64,000 nucleotides of DNA from Roseomonas haemaphysalidis (lineage in GTDB: Bacteria > Pseudomonadota > Alphaproteobacteria > Acetobacterales > Acetobacteraceae), in assembly GCF_017355405.1 (NCBI RefSeq), contig NZ_CP061177.1:3036501-3100500 (forward strand). Reading direction: 5' to 3'. Under the pieces are notes generated by a model. It worked only from the letters and a program-made list of their open reading frames with translations, made no database searches and was not told where the DNA came from. The translations under genes were made by a program, and so were the position numbers. Every line of letters starts with the position of its first letter. Position 1 is the stretch's first letter. Below, piece by piece: positions 10,191 to 18,928 of the stretch.

Positions 10191-11765
10191 ATGATGGAAG
10201 CCGAATACGATACCATCGTCATCGGCGGCGGCTCCGCCGGCGCCACGCTCGCCGCGCGGCTGAGCGAGGACCCGGCCCACCGCGTGTTGCTGCTGGAAGC
10301 CGGGCAGGACCTGCGCACCGCCGACACGCCCGAGCATATCCAGATCCCCAACCCGATGCGCGCCATCGGCGACGACGACTTCCGCTGGCCCGCCCTGATG
10401 GCGCGGCGCACCGAGCGGCAGGAGCCGCGCCTGTTGTGGCGTGGCCGCGCCATGGGCGGCAGTTCCACCATCAACGGGCAGATCGCCATCCGCGCCGTGC
10501 CGGACGACCTAAACCGCTGGGAAGCGGCGGGCTGCGCCGGCTGGGGCTGGGATGCGATGCTGCCGTATTTTCGCAAGCTGGAAACCGACAAGAACTTCCC
10601 CGACGCGCCGTACCATGGCGACAGCGGGCCGATCCCGGTCTACCGGGCGCCGATGGAAGACTGGGGCAACGTGGACCGCGCCCTGCGCGATGCCTCGCTG
10701 GCCCTCGGCTACGGCTGGTGCGAGGACCACAACGCCCCCACCGGCACCGGTGCCTCGCCCTACGCCATCAACAGCATCGCCGGGCGCCGCGTGTCCACTA
10801 ACGACGGCTACCTGGAGCCGGCGCGCGGGCGCGCCAACCTGCGGATCGTCGGGCACGCGATGGTGGAAGGCATCCTGCTGGAAGGCAACCGCCCGCACGC
10901 CAGCGGCGTGCAGGTGCGCGTCAACGGCGAAACCCATCGCCCCCGCGCGCGGCGCGAGGTCATCCTTTGCGCCGGCGCCATCCATTCCCCCGCCATCCTG
11001 CAACGCTCCGGCATCGGTCCCGCGGCGCTGCTGGAAAAGCTCGGCATCGCGGTGCGGGCCGACCTTCCGGTGGGCGAGAATCTTCTGGACCACCCCATCG
11101 TCGGCGCCTTTCTGCACCTGCGCGACGACTCCCAGGTGGGCACGCTGATGCACCGCCACACCAACTGCTGCCTGCGCTACGGCTCCGGCCTCGGCGGCGC
11201 GGGCGACAACGACATGATCATGATCGCCGGCAACCTGGCCGGCGCGGCGCTGAGCAAGAATGGGCCGGATTCCACGCGCGGGCGCATCGCCGTGTCCGTG
11301 TACCAGGCTTTCAGCCAGGGCCATGTGCGCATCACCACCACCGACCCCGCCGTGGACCCGGCGGTGGAGGAGCGCATGCTGTCCGACGAGCGCGACCTCC
11401 TGCGCATGCGCGACGGCGTGCGCCGCCTGCGCGAGATCTGCCTGTCGGACGGCGTGCGGCGCGTCGCGCACCGTGCCGAATACGGCGTGTCCGGCCGCTC
11501 CATGGAAGATGCGCTGAGCGATGCGGAGCTGGACGACTGGCTGTTCGGGGAGGTCGGCGACGCGCAGCACGCCAGCGGCACCTGCCGCATGGGCGCGGAG
11601 GATGACCCGCGCAGCGTGGTGGACAGCGAATGCCGCGTGCTGGGCTGCACCGGGCTGCGGGTGGTCGATGCCTCCATCATGCCCGAGGTGCCGCGCGCCA
11701 ACACCCACCTAACCACGGTCGCCATCGCCGAGCGCATGGCCGACCGGCTGGGCAACGCGGCATGA
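10191..11765 (+). CDS. GMC family FAD-dependent oxidoreductase
   Basis: 524 residues. Dinucleotide-binding VIGGGSAGATLAARLSED opens the protein; GRAMGGSSTINGQIAIR is GMC signature 1, and GAIHSPAILQRSGIGP is signature 2. The active-site region has DAQHASGTCRMG and RANTHLTT. The enzyme should oxidise an alcohol at FAD; the substrate is unknown. Two adjacent ATGs (10191, 10194) both fit, with AGGGTGGA upstream. Its stop overlaps the M20 peptidase start by 4 nt, so it heads a three-gene operon. It is clearly related to the GMC gene at 30.5-32.1 kb, sharing HTNCC and NGQIAIR. Confidence 0.9.
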   Translation: MMEAEYDTIVIGGGSAGATLAARLSEDPAHRVLLLEAGQDLRTADTPEHIQIPNPMRAIGDDDFRWPALMARRTERQEPRLLWRGRAMGGSSTINGQIAIRAVPDDLNRWEAAGCAGWGWDAMLPYFRKLETDKNFPDAPYHGDSGPIPVYRAPMEDWGNVDRALRDASLALGYGWCEDHNAPTGTGASPYAINSIAGRRVSTNDGYLEPARGRANLRIVGHAMVEGILLEGNRPHASGVQVRVNGETHRPRARREVILCAGAIHSPAILQRSGIGPAALLEKLGIAVRADLPVGENLLDHPIVGAFLHLRDDSQVGTLMHRHTNCCLRYGSGLGGAGDNDMIMIAGNLAGAALSKNGPDSTRGRIAVSVYQAFSQGHVRITTTDPAVDPAVEERMLSDERDLLRMRDGVRRLREICLSDGVRRVAHRAEYGVSGRSMEDALSDAELDDWLFGEVGDAQHASGTCRMGAEDDPRSVVDSECRVLGCTGLRVVDASIMPEVPRANTHLTTVAIAERMADRLGNAA

Positions 11766-13168
11766 GCGACACTGTCGCCGATGCCCTGGCCGCGCGGGCC
11801 GATGCCGTCCGCGCCCGGCTGGAAGCGCTGATCCGCCTGCCCAGCGTCAGCACCGACCCGTCCTTCGAGCCCGGCATGCGGGCCGCCCGCGCCTACCTGC
11901 TGGACTGGTTCCGCGACATGGGGCTGGACGAGGTGCAGGAGCTGGATGGCGGCGGCCACCCCGCGCTCTACGGCAGCTGGAGCGGCGCGCCGGGCAAGCC
12001 CACCCTGCTGATCTACGGCCATTACGACGTGCAGCCGCCGGACCCGGTGGAGGAATGGACCAGCCCGCCCTTCGAGCCGACGGAGCGCGATGGCTGCCTG
12101 TTCGGCCGCGGCGCCTCGGACGACAAGGGCTCCTCCGTCATCGCCATCGCCGCCGTGGAGGCATGGCTGCGCCAGCCCGGCGGCTGCCCCGTCAACATCA
12201 AGCTGTTTCTGGAAGGCGAGGAGGAAGTCGGCAGCCCCACCCTGCCCGCCATCGTCGCGAAGTTCGGCACGCTGCTGCGGGCGGACGCCATGCTGTCCGC
12301 CGATGGCGGCCGCGCCAGCCGCACCATTCCCACCATCAATGTCGGCGCGCGCGGCAACACGGGCTTCGAGGTGAAGCTTTCCACCGCCGCCAAGGACCTG
12401 CATTCCGGAAAGTATGGCGGGGCCGTGCGCAACGCGCTGCACGAGATGGCCAAGCTGGTGGCCACCCTGCACGACGCGGAAGGCCGCATCGCGGTTGCCG
12501 GCTACCTGGACAGTGTGGCACCACCGTCCAACCAGGCGCGAAACGACACCGCCGCCTTTCCGGTGGACGAGGCGGAATTCTGCGCCGAGGTCGGCGCCGC
12601 GCCGCTGGGCGAGCCGGGCTACACCCTGCGGGAGCGGCTGACGCTGCGCCCTTCCATCGACGTCAACGGCCTGTGGGGCGGCTACACCGGCCCCGGCGCC
12701 AAGACCGTGATCCCGCGCGAGGCGCGCGCCAAGCTGACCATGCGGCTGGTGGCCGGCCAGGACCCGGCCGAGGCCCGCGCGCTGGTGCAGGCCCACCTGC
12801 GCGCGCAGTGCCCGCCCGGCGCGCGCGTGGAGTTCACGGTGCAGGGCGGCGGCTCGCCCGCTTCCAGCCTGCCGCTGTCCCACCCCCTGGTGCGGGCCGG
12901 CAGCACGGTGCTGGAGCGGTTGCTGGGCCAGCGCCCGGTGCCGGTGCGGTTGGCCGCGACGGTGCCCATCACCGCGCTGTTCAAGAAGCTGCTGGGCATC
13001 GAGACGCTGATGTTCGCCTTCGGCCTGCCGGACGAGGACGTGCACGCACCCAACGAGTTCTTTCGCCTGTCCTCCATCCCGCTCGGGCTGCGTGCCTGGG
13101 TGATGCTGCTGCAGGAGCTGGGCCAGGTGGACCCCGCCGCGTTCCATGTGAAGGACACCGTGCCATGA
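11762..13168 (+). CDS. M20 family metallopeptidase (dipeptidase type)
   Basis: 468 residues. Zinc and catalytic residues are visible: YGHYDVQPPDP with H87 and D89, FGRGASDDKG with the bridging Asp near 120, FLEGEEEVGS with the catalytic and metal-binding glutamates near 153-155, SADGG, and HAPNE near the C-terminus. Spacing and length fit the carnosinase/dipeptidase branch of M20 (two zinc ions), which also includes deacylases. No signal peptide, so cytoplasmic. Overlaps its neighbours by 4 nt on both sides; with the binding protein downstream it probably hydrolyses an imported peptide or acyl-amino acid. Confidence 0.9.
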   Translation: MSDTVADALAARADAVRARLEALIRLPSVSTDPSFEPGMRAARAYLLDWFRDMGLDEVQELDGGGHPALYGSWSGAPGKPTLLIYGHYDVQPPDPVEEWTSPPFEPTERDGCLFGRGASDDKGSSVIAIAAVEAWLRQPGGCPVNIKLFLEGEEEVGSPTLPAIVAKFGTLLRADAMLSADGGRASRTIPTINVGARGNTGFEVKLSTAAKDLHSGKYGGAVRNALHEMAKLVATLHDAEGRIAVAGYLDSVAPPSNQARNDTAAFPVDEAEFCAEVGAAPLGEPGYTLRERLTLRPSIDVNGLWGGYTGPGAKTVIPREARAKLTMRLVAGQDPAEARALVQAHLRAQCPPGARVEFTVQGGGSPASSLPLSHPLVRAGSTVLERLLGQRPVPVRLAATVPITALFKKLLGIETLMFAFGLPDEDVHAPNEFFRLSSIPLGLRAWVMLLQELGQVDPAAFHVKDTVP

Positions 13169-14727
13169 GCCGCTTCAAGGCCGCCCTGCTCGCCTTCGCC
13201 GTGCTCGCTTCCCCCGCCGCCGCGCAGGCGCCGCTGACGGTGCTGCGCGTGGTGCCGCAGGCCGACGTGGCGGTGACCGACCCGCTGTTCACCACCGCCT
13301 GGATCTCCACCATCCATGGCACCATGGTCTGGGAAAGCCTGTTCGCATGGGACAGCCAGTTGCAGGCGCGGCCGCAGATGGCACGGGAATGGAGCACCTC
13401 GGCCGACGGGCTCACCTGGCGCTTCACGCTGCGCGACGGGCTGAAGTTCCACGACGGCTCGCCCGTCACCACGGAGGACGTGATCGCCTCCCTGCGCCGC
13501 TGGATGGGCATCGACGCGATGGCCAGGAAGGTCGCCGCCGTCACCACCGCCATGACCGTGGTGGATGCGAAGACTTTTGAATGGCGCTTGTCCGCGCCCG
13601 TGCCCGGGCTGCTGGACACGCTGGCGGCCGCGCCGTCCCACTTCGCGGTCATCATGCGCGCGCGGGACATCCCGGAACCGGGCAAGCCCGCCACGTCCGT
13701 GATCGGCTCCGGCCCTTTCCGCTTCAATACCGACCTGCGCGTCAGCGGTGCCCGCGTGGTCTACGACCGCAACCCCGACTACGTGCCGCGCGACGAACCG
13801 CCGGATGGCCTCGCCGGCGGCCGCGTGGTCAAGGTGGACCGCGTGGAGTTCCAGGTGCAGCCCGACCAGGCCACCGCCGTCAGCGCCCTGCAGGCCGGCG
13901 AGGTGGACATCCTGGAACGCCCCTCCTTCGACCTGCTGCCCCTGCTGCGCGGCAACCGGCAGGTGAAGCTGCAGGTGCTGACGGAACTGGCCAGCCAAGC
14001 GGTACTGCGGCCCAACGCGCTGTATCCGCCGTTCAACGACCCGCGCGCCCGGCTGGCCCTGTCCTACATCATCAACCAGGACGACCAGATGTCCGCCGGC
14101 TACGGCGACGCCGCCTACTTCCAGGCCTGCAACTCGTTCTTCGTCTGCGGTTCGCCCAACGGCACCACGGCGGGTGCGGAGGACTTCGGGCCCAACCTCG
14201 CCCGCGCGCGCCAGCTGCTGGCCGAGGCCGGCTACAAGGGCGAGCCCATCCGCATGCCCGCCACGCGCGACATCTCCTACATGGGCCCCATGGCCGAGGT
14301 GGCGTCGGACGCCATGCGGCAGGCCGGGCTGAACGTGCAGGTGGAATGGAGCGACTGGGCCAGCGTGGTCAGCCGCACCACCAACCAGGGCGCACCCGAT
14401 GCCGGCGGCTGGAACATCTATGTCAGCGGCATGCCCGGCGTGCTGGCCTGGACCCCCAGCACCAACATCTTCGCCGCCATGCCCTGCGACCGCAGCAACC
14501 TGGCCGGCTGGCCCTGCGACGAGGAGGTCGAGGCGCTGCGCACCCGCTACGCCAACGCCCCCACCGCCGAGCGGCCCGCCATTCTGGACGCGCTGCAGCG
14601 GCGGCTGGCGGTGGTCAACCCGTACCGCCTGCTGGGGCAGGCCACGCAGCCGGTGGCCTTCCGCAGCAACGTGGCGGGGCTGCTCAATTCGCCCGTCATC
14701 GCCTACTGGAACATCAGCAAGGACTAG
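13165..14727 (+). CDS. ABC transporter substrate-binding protein, family 5
   Basis: 520 residues with a signal peptide (AALLAFAVLASPAAAQA). The SBP_bac_5 pattern is clear: WRFTLRDGLKFHDGSPVTTEDV early, IGSGPFRF in the middle and LSYIINQDDQMSAGYG later. These periplasmic proteins bind peptides, nickel or similar ligands and deliver them to Dpp/Opp-type permeases. The start overlaps the M20 gene by 4 nt. No permease or ATPase gene follows, since the next genes are on the opposite strand, so it must use a transporter encoded elsewhere or act as an orphan receptor. Confidence 0.9.
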   Translation: MSRFKAALLAFAVLASPAAAQAPLTVLRVVPQADVAVTDPLFTTAWISTIHGTMVWESLFAWDSQLQARPQMAREWSTSADGLTWRFTLRDGLKFHDGSPVTTEDVIASLRRWMGIDAMARKVAAVTTAMTVVDAKTFEWRLSAPVPGLLDTLAAAPSHFAVIMRARDIPEPGKPATSVIGSGPFRFNTDLRVSGARVVYDRNPDYVPRDEPPDGLAGGRVVKVDRVEFQVQPDQATAVSALQAGEVDILERPSFDLLPLLRGNRQVKLQVLTELASQAVLRPNALYPPFNDPRARLALSYIINQDDQMSAGYGDAAYFQACNSFFVCGSPNGTTAGAEDFGPNLARARQLLAEAGYKGEPIRMPATRDISYMGPMAEVASDAMRQAGLNVQVEWSDWASVVSRTTNQGAPDAGGWNIYVSGMPGVLAWTPSTNIFAAMPCDRSNLAGWPCDEEVEALRTRYANAPTAERPAILDALQRRLAVVNPYRLLGQATQPVAFRSNVAGLLNSPVIAYWNISKD

Positions 14728-14737
14728 CCGCGCGGGG

Positions 14738-14753
14738 GGGGGCCGTGGCCCCC
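14738..14753. terminator. Short GC hairpin between convergent genes
   Basis: GGGGGC and GCCCCC pair around a short CGTG loop directly between the family 5 binding-protein gene and the convergent AtuA-like gene. There is no T-run. A weak terminator candidate. Confidence 0.35.
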
Positions 14754-14759
14754 GCCGCC

Positions 14760-15074
14760 TCAGCCCCGCTCCACCGGCATCTGCAGCAACAGGAACGACA
14801 GCGTCTTGCCGTGCCCGTCCAGGTTCAGCGCGCCGTTGACGCCGCCTTGCAGCACGTCCTCGATCACGAAGTTGAAGGCGCCGAGGCCGGGCAGGTCGAA
14901 GCGCCGCACCGATGTCGCGCCACGATGCGCGAACAGCGCCAGCACCTTCGCCTCCGTCACCTGCGCGGCCAGCAGCGGCCAGTCCCCGGCGCGATGCGCG
15001 ACCAGCGCGATGTTCAGGCGGTTGCCCTTGTCGCCGGCGCGGGCATGCGCCAGCGCGTGCAGCGGGGTGCTCAT
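14760..15074 (-). CDS. AtuA-associated small protein
   Basis: 104 residues starting MSTPLHALAHARAGDKGNRL, with NIALVAHRAGD, RRFDLPGLGAFNFVIEDVL and GGVNGALNLDGHGKTLS. This is the small partner domain that follows AtuA proteins or is fused to their C-terminus, with RAGDKG as its hallmark. It is cytoplasmic and its exact role is unknown. Its ATG overlaps the stop of the AtuA gene by 4 nt, so the two are made together. It is the last gene of the TctC-AtuA operon. Confidence 0.85.
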   Translation of the reverse strand: MSTPLHALAHARAGDKGNRLNIALVAHRAGDWPLLAAQVTEAKVLALFAHRGATSVRRFDLPGLGAFNFVIEDVLQGGVNGALNLDGHGKTLSFLLLQMPVERG

Positions 15075-16471
15075 GCGACGCCCTCCAGCTCCATCATCGT
15101 GACGCGCGGCGCCAGACGTTCCCGCGGCACCAGGAAGGACAGGGTGCGGATGCGGTCCGTCACCCGCTGGCGCACGCCGCCGCCGCCCGCCGGGCCGCAG
15201 CAATACATCGACAGCACTTCGCGCGAGGCCCGCGCCGCATCGGCCTTGCTGTCGCTGGCAAAGGCCAGCCGCAGCCGCACGTCGCCCGGTGCTTCCGCCG
15301 AAGCCTCCCGCAAACCGCCGCCATCGCCGTCGAACACGCTGACCACGCCGATCAGGTCCAGCCGCGACTGGCCGCGCAGCCCGAGCAGCCGGATGCGCTC
15401 CAGCAGCGTTCGCCCCGCCAGCTCGGCGCGCGCGCGGGCATTGGGGCCGGCGTAGGAGATCTCGCCCTCGCCCAGCCAGCCGCCGGGCAGGCTGACGGTG
15501 GCCTTCAGCGTCGGCGGCCGGGGGCGGCCATGCGCGCCGTAGATGCGCAGGCGGTCCGCCGCCTCCTGCACCATGGTGATGCCCGTCACGTCCAGCACCA
15601 CGTCCGGCGTCAGATAGGCTGCGGGATCGTGCAATTCGTAGAGGAGCTGCTCCGTCACGGTCTGCCGGTCCACCCGGCCGCCGGTGCCGGCGGGCTTGGT
15701 GATCAGGATGCCGCCATCGGCGCTGACCTCGGCGATGGGAAAGCCCAGCGTGGCCATGCCTTCCACATCCTTGCAGCCGGGGTCAGCGAAGTAGCCGCCC
15801 GTGACCTGCGAGCCGCATTCCAGCAGGTGCCCGGCCAGGGTGCCGGCCGCCAGCCGGTCCCAGTCGTCCTCGCGCCAGCCGAAATGCGCCAGCATGGGGC
15901 CGAGCGCCAGGGCGGGGTCGGAGCAGCGGCCGGTGATCACCACCTGCGCGCCGCCGCGCAGCGCCTGCGCGATGGGCGCCGCGCCGAGATACACATTGGC
16001 GGCGATCACCTTGTCCGCTTCCAGCACCGCCCCCGCATCACCCTCCCACGGGTCGAGGTCGGCCAGCGCGTCCGTGCCGCGGATGTCGTCGCCTTCCACC
16101 ACGCCGACGCGGAGCGCCGGCAGCGCCAGCTCCCGCGCCAAACCCAGCACGGCGGCGGCGGCGCCGCGCGGGTTGGCGGCGCCGCCGTTGGTGACGATGG
16201 GAATGCCCGCCGCCACGCAGCGCGCCAGAATGGGCCGCAGCAGGTCCAGCAGCGCCGGCTCGAAGCCGCCGCCGGGGTCCTGCAGCCGCTCGCGCTGCGC
16301 CAGGGCCAGGGTGCGCTCGCCCAGCACCTCCAGCATCAGCGCGGCGGGGCCGCCAGCGGCGGCCAGCGCCTCCACCACCGGGCCGGGCGCGTCCAGCCGG
16401 TCGCCGGAAAAACCGGAGCCGCAGCCGATGCGCAGCAGGGCCTTGGGGTCGGAACCGAGCACCGCGCTCAA
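15071..16471 (-). CDS. AtuA family protein (DUF1446), acyclic terpene utilisation-like
   Basis: 466 residues. RIGCGSGFSGDRLD at the N-terminus, IVTNGGAANP, VITGRCSDPALALGPM and ECGSQVTGGYFADPG are hallmarks of AtuA/DUF1446. Named after citronellol/geraniol catabolism in Pseudomonas, most members probably act on other acyl or carboxylic compounds. The start is TTG 16471, overlapping the TGA of the TctC-type gene (TTGA). The usual Atu partners (acyl-CoA carboxylase, dehydrogenase) are absent here, so the substrate is better inferred from the carboxylate-binding neighbour. Confidence 0.9.
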   Translation of the reverse strand: MSAVLGSDPKALLRIGCGSGFSGDRLDAPGPVVEALAAAGGPAALMLEVLGERTLALAQRERLQDPGGGFEPALLDLLRPILARCVAAGIPIVTNGGAANPRGAAAAVLGLARELALPALRVGVVEGDDIRGTDALADLDPWEGDAGAVLEADKVIAANVYLGAAPIAQALRGGAQVVITGRCSDPALALGPMLAHFGWREDDWDRLAAGTLAGHLLECGSQVTGGYFADPGCKDVEGMATLGFPIAEVSADGGILITKPAGTGGRVDRQTVTEQLLYELHDPAAYLTPDVVLDVTGITMVQEAADRLRIYGAHGRPRPPTLKATVSLPGGWLGEGEISYAGPNARARAELAGRTLLERIRLLGLRGQSRLDLIGVVSVFDGDGGGLREASAEAPGDVRLRLAFASDSKADAARASREVLSMYCCGPAGGGGVRQRVTDRIRTLSFLVPRERLAPRVTMMELEGVA

Positions 16472-17457
16472 TCCGCGGTCGCGCCGGACACGCGCACCAC
16501 CTCACGCCACTTGGCGATGTCCTTTTCCAGCCAGGGGCGGAACTCGGCGGGCGGCATGCCGATCGGGATCAGCCCCTGCGCGAACAGCAGGTCCTTGAGG
16601 TCGGGCGCGAACAGCGCTTCGCGCATCGCGGCGTAGATGCGGTCGCGGATCGGGTCGGGCAGCTTGGCCGGGCCGAACAGCCCGTGCCAGGCGGCGACGT
16701 CGAAGTCCGTGATGCCCTGCTCGATCGCGGTGGGCACCTCCGGCACCATCTCCAGCCGCTTGGCCGAGGTGGTGGCCAGCGCCTTGAGCCGCCCTTCCTT
16801 CACGAAGGGCAGCACGGCGGTGACCTGGTAGATGGTCATCGGCACGGTGCCGCCGATCACGTCCGTCACCGCCTGCGCGCCGCTGCGGTAGGGCACGTGC
16901 ACGAAGGGCGCGCCGGTCTTCATCTTCAGCAGCTCTCCCGCCAGGTGGGAGGAGGTGCCATTGCCGGCCGAGGCATAGCTGACGCCGTTGCGCTGCTTCT
17001 TGGCCCATTCGATGAACTCGGGCAGCGTGCGCGCCGGCACGGACTGCGACACCACCAGGAGGTTGGGCGCCTCCGTCACCAGCGAGATCATGGTGAAGTC
17101 GCGCATCACGTCGTAGGGCATCTGCGGCATCAGCGACATGTTCACCGAATGCGAGGCGATGCTGCCCATGCACAGCGTGTAGCCATCGGGCGCCGATTTC
17201 GCCACCGCGTCGCTGCCCACCACGCCGCCGGCGCCGGCCCGGTTCTCCACCACCAGCGGCTGGCCCAGCAGCGGTTGCATGCGCTGCGCCAGCAGCCGCG
17301 CGATCACGTCCGTGCTGGTGCCGGCGCCGAAGGGCACCACCAGCTTGATGGGCCGGTTCGGCCAGCCATCCTGCGCGCGCGCCCCGGCGGCGGGCAGTAG
17401 CCCGGCGGCGAGGCCGGCGCCCAACAGGGCACGGCGGGTGGCGGTGATGGGGGGCAT
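16468..17457 (-). CDS. TctC-type tripartite tricarboxylate transporter binding protein
   Basis: 329 residues. An export signal (ATRRALLGAGLAAGLLPAAGARA, quoted in part) is followed by WPNRPIKLVVPFGAGTSTD, VENRAGAGGVVGSD, PDGYTL and YASAGNGTSSHLAGE, the standard Bug/TctC pattern. It should bind a carboxylate in the periplasm. ATG 17457 has CAGGAG 8 nt upstream and gives a proper signal peptide. It heads the AtuA operon and is divergent from a LysR gene, its likely regulator. No TctA/TctB membrane genes are nearby, as is common for Bug proteins. Confidence 0.92.
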   Translation of the reverse strand: MPPITATRRALLGAGLAAGLLPAAGARAQDGWPNRPIKLVVPFGAGTSTDVIARLLAQRMQPLLGQPLVVENRAGAGGVVGSDAVAKSAPDGYTLCMGSIASHSVNMSLMPQMPYDVMRDFTMISLVTEAPNLLVVSQSVPARTLPEFIEWAKKQRNGVSYASAGNGTSSHLAGELLKMKTGAPFVHVPYRSGAQAVTDVIGGTVPMTIYQVTAVLPFVKEGRLKALATTSAKRLEMVPEVPTAIEQGITDFDVAAWHGLFGPAKLPDPIRDRIYAAMREALFAPDLKDLLFAQGLIPIGMPPAEFRPWLEKDIAKWREVVRVSGATAD

Positions 17458-17570
17458 GTCGAGAACTCCTGGCCGCTTCCTGGCGGCGGCCGGTGGGGCC
17501 GCCGATGACCGGGCCTGTTGGCGGCCCTTCGCCCAGCAGTGAAGGCGCCCCGCGCCCATCAGGCAATTGC

Positions 17571-17591
17571 TATGTTTTTGGGTGAGTCATA
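17571..17591. promoter_or_regulatory. Candidate LysR operator, TATG-N13-CATA
   Basis: TATG at 17571-17574 and CATA at 17588-17591 form an interrupted dyad, extended on both sides by imperfect matches (GCTATG, CATAAC). It lies in the AT-richer divergent region, 10 nt before the lysR ATG and 113 nt upstream of the TctC start. Size and position fit autoregulated LysR control of both sides. Confidence 0.45.
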
Positions 17592-17601
17592 ACCTCCCGC
17601 T

Positions 17602-18492
17602 ATGACCATATCCCTGCGGCAGCTACGCGCCCTGACGGCGGTGGTGGAAACCGGCAGCTTCGGCCGCGCCGCCGCCCGGCTGAACCTGTCCCAGCCTGCG
17701 CTCACGGTGCAGATCCGCGGGCTTGAACAGACGCTGGGCCTCACGCTGTTTGACCGCTCGGCCCGTGGCGCGCGGCCCACCCCCACCGGGCTGGGGCTGG
17801 CGCAATCCATCGACCGCGTGCTGACAGAACTGGACCACGTGGTGGAAGGCGCGCGCGACCAGGCGACGCGCCGCTCCGGCAGCGTGCGGCTGGCTGTGCT
17901 GCCATCGGTCGCCGCCACGCTGCTGCCCGGCGCCCTGGCGCGGCTGCGGGCCGAGCATCCGGGCATCCGGGTGCTGGTGCATGACGCGGTGACCCGGCGG
18001 GTGGCCGAGCAGGTGCGCGACGGCTCCGCCGAACTCGGCATCGGCACCCTGCCCGGACCCAGTGCTGAATTGCACGCCACGCCCTTGTTCGAGGACGATC
18101 TCGTGGCCGTGCTGCCCCCCGGCCACCCGCTGGCCGCCGCCACGCTGCTGACCCCCGCGCAACTGGCCGCCGAGCCGCTGGTGCTGACCGACCCGGACAG
18201 CAGCGTACATGCCCTGGCCGAGTGCGCCTTCGCCGCCGCCGGGCTGGTGCTGCGCCCAGCCTACGAGGCGACCTACATGAGCACGGCGGTGGCCATGGTT
18301 CGCGCCGGGCTTGGCATCGGCGTGCTGCCGGCGACGGCGGTGGACCTGCAGGTGGCACCGGCGCTGCAGACACGGCCGATCGATGCGCCCGCCATGCATC
18401 GCCACATCCTGCTGCTGCGCCGGGCGGGTGCCAGCCTGTCCCCGGCGGCGGAAGCGCTGACGGCATCGCTGCTGGCGTCCGTCAGGCGCTGA
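17602..18492 (+). CDS. LysR family transcriptional regulator
   Basis: 296 residues. The winged helix-turn-helix at 1-62 (ISLRQLRALTAVVETGSFGR, AAARLNLSQPALTVQIRGLE, LFDRSARG) is followed by a two-lobed effector-binding domain beginning SVRLAVLPSVAATLLPGAL. Divergent from the TctC-AtuA operon across 144 bp, the classic layout for a LysR protein controlling its neighbour, probably with an imported carboxylate as effector. No strong ribosome binding site is seen before the ATG, which lies right after the candidate operator, so the protein may be made at a low level and repress itself. Confidence 0.92.
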   Translation: MTISLRQLRALTAVVETGSFGRAAARLNLSQPALTVQIRGLEQTLGLTLFDRSARGARPTPTGLGLAQSIDRVLTELDHVVEGARDQATRRSGSVRLAVLPSVAATLLPGALARLRAEHPGIRVLVHDAVTRRVAEQVRDGSAELGIGTLPGPSAELHATPLFEDDLVAVLPPGHPLAAATLLTPAQLAAEPLVLTDPDSSVHALAECAFAAAGLVLRPAYEATYMSTAVAMVRAGLGIGVLPATAVDLQVAPALQTRPIDAPAMHRHILLLRRAGASLSPAAEALTASLLASVRR

Positions 18493-18646
18493 CCTAACTG
18501 CCCAACAACTCCCACTAACCCCGAATACGTAGACGCGGCGTCGATCAACGAATCGCGCCAACGGCTAGCGGCCCGGACAGCATGAATTTTTGAGTTCTGC
18601 CTATTTCCTGATCACTGAAACGTGTGGTGAGTAACGCCATGAAGTG

Positions 18647-18688
18647 TCAGGCAAATCATTGTGGTGTCTGCGACACAACAGTGCCTGA
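18647..18688. repeat. Long hairpin in AT-rich gap
   Basis: Outer arms TCAGGCA (18647-18653) and TGCCTGA (18682-18688) pair perfectly. Inside, GTGTC and GACAC close a TGC triloop, with TGT/ACA continuing the stem after one mismatch. The left arm carries a short bulge. It could be an RNA element, a protein site or a relic of a mobile repeat. Confidence 0.55.
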
Positions 18689-18811
18689 TCGCGGCAGCAG
18701 CGTGGTCCAATAAAGCGACGAATGACTATGGGCACGGCGGACTGCAACCTGACTCACAAGCAATAAAAGTTCCTAATGCTGGCACAAGCACCGTACGGAT
18801 ATCACACTACG

Positions 18812-18827
18812 ATGGCAAAAATGCCAT
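18812..18827. repeat. Perfect 6-bp hairpin with AAAA loop
   Basis: ATGGCA, AAAA, TGCCAT. It lies about 20 bp before the TATA-rich patch preceding the lytic transglycosylase gene, where a regulator could bind. Confidence 0.4.
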
Positions 18828-18846
18828 AGCGACATGCAGATATCTT

Positions 18847-18855
18847 TATATAAAT
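18847..18855 (+). promoter_or_regulatory. TATA-rich candidate -10 region
   Basis: TATATAAAT in an otherwise GC-rich genome, about 74 nt upstream of the transglycosylase start at 18929. TATAAA (18849-18854) resembles a sigma-70 -10 box, but no convincing -35 element was found at the usual distance. Confidence 0.3.
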
Positions 18856-18928
18856 GTACCCGCATGTCTCGCTAGGTGCCCGGTCTTTTTGCTTTGCCTC
18901 CCGGAACGGCCATGGTAGCGGAGCAGCC

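Larger units (their letters stand above)
18493..18928. other. AT-richer intergenic stretch without a convincing gene
   Basis: This 436-bp stretch is visibly poorer in GC than the rest of the window. It contains two strong hairpins (18647-18688, 18812-18827), a TATA-rich patch near 18847-18855 and several short palindromes. Short frames inside it have no recognisable product and no good ribosome site. It may be a promoter region for the following lysozyme-like gene, a small RNA, or a remnant of foreign DNA. Confidence 0.55.

Noticed and set aside
12055..13164. An upstream extension of the family 5 binding-protein frame into the M20 gene
   Set aside because: The extension is Arg/Ala-rich shadow sequence; the signal peptide and the 4-nt overlap fix the start at 13165.
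18661..18918. An 85-codon frame in the AT-rich gap
   Set aside because: No ribosome site, no domain, and it begins within the arm of a hairpin.
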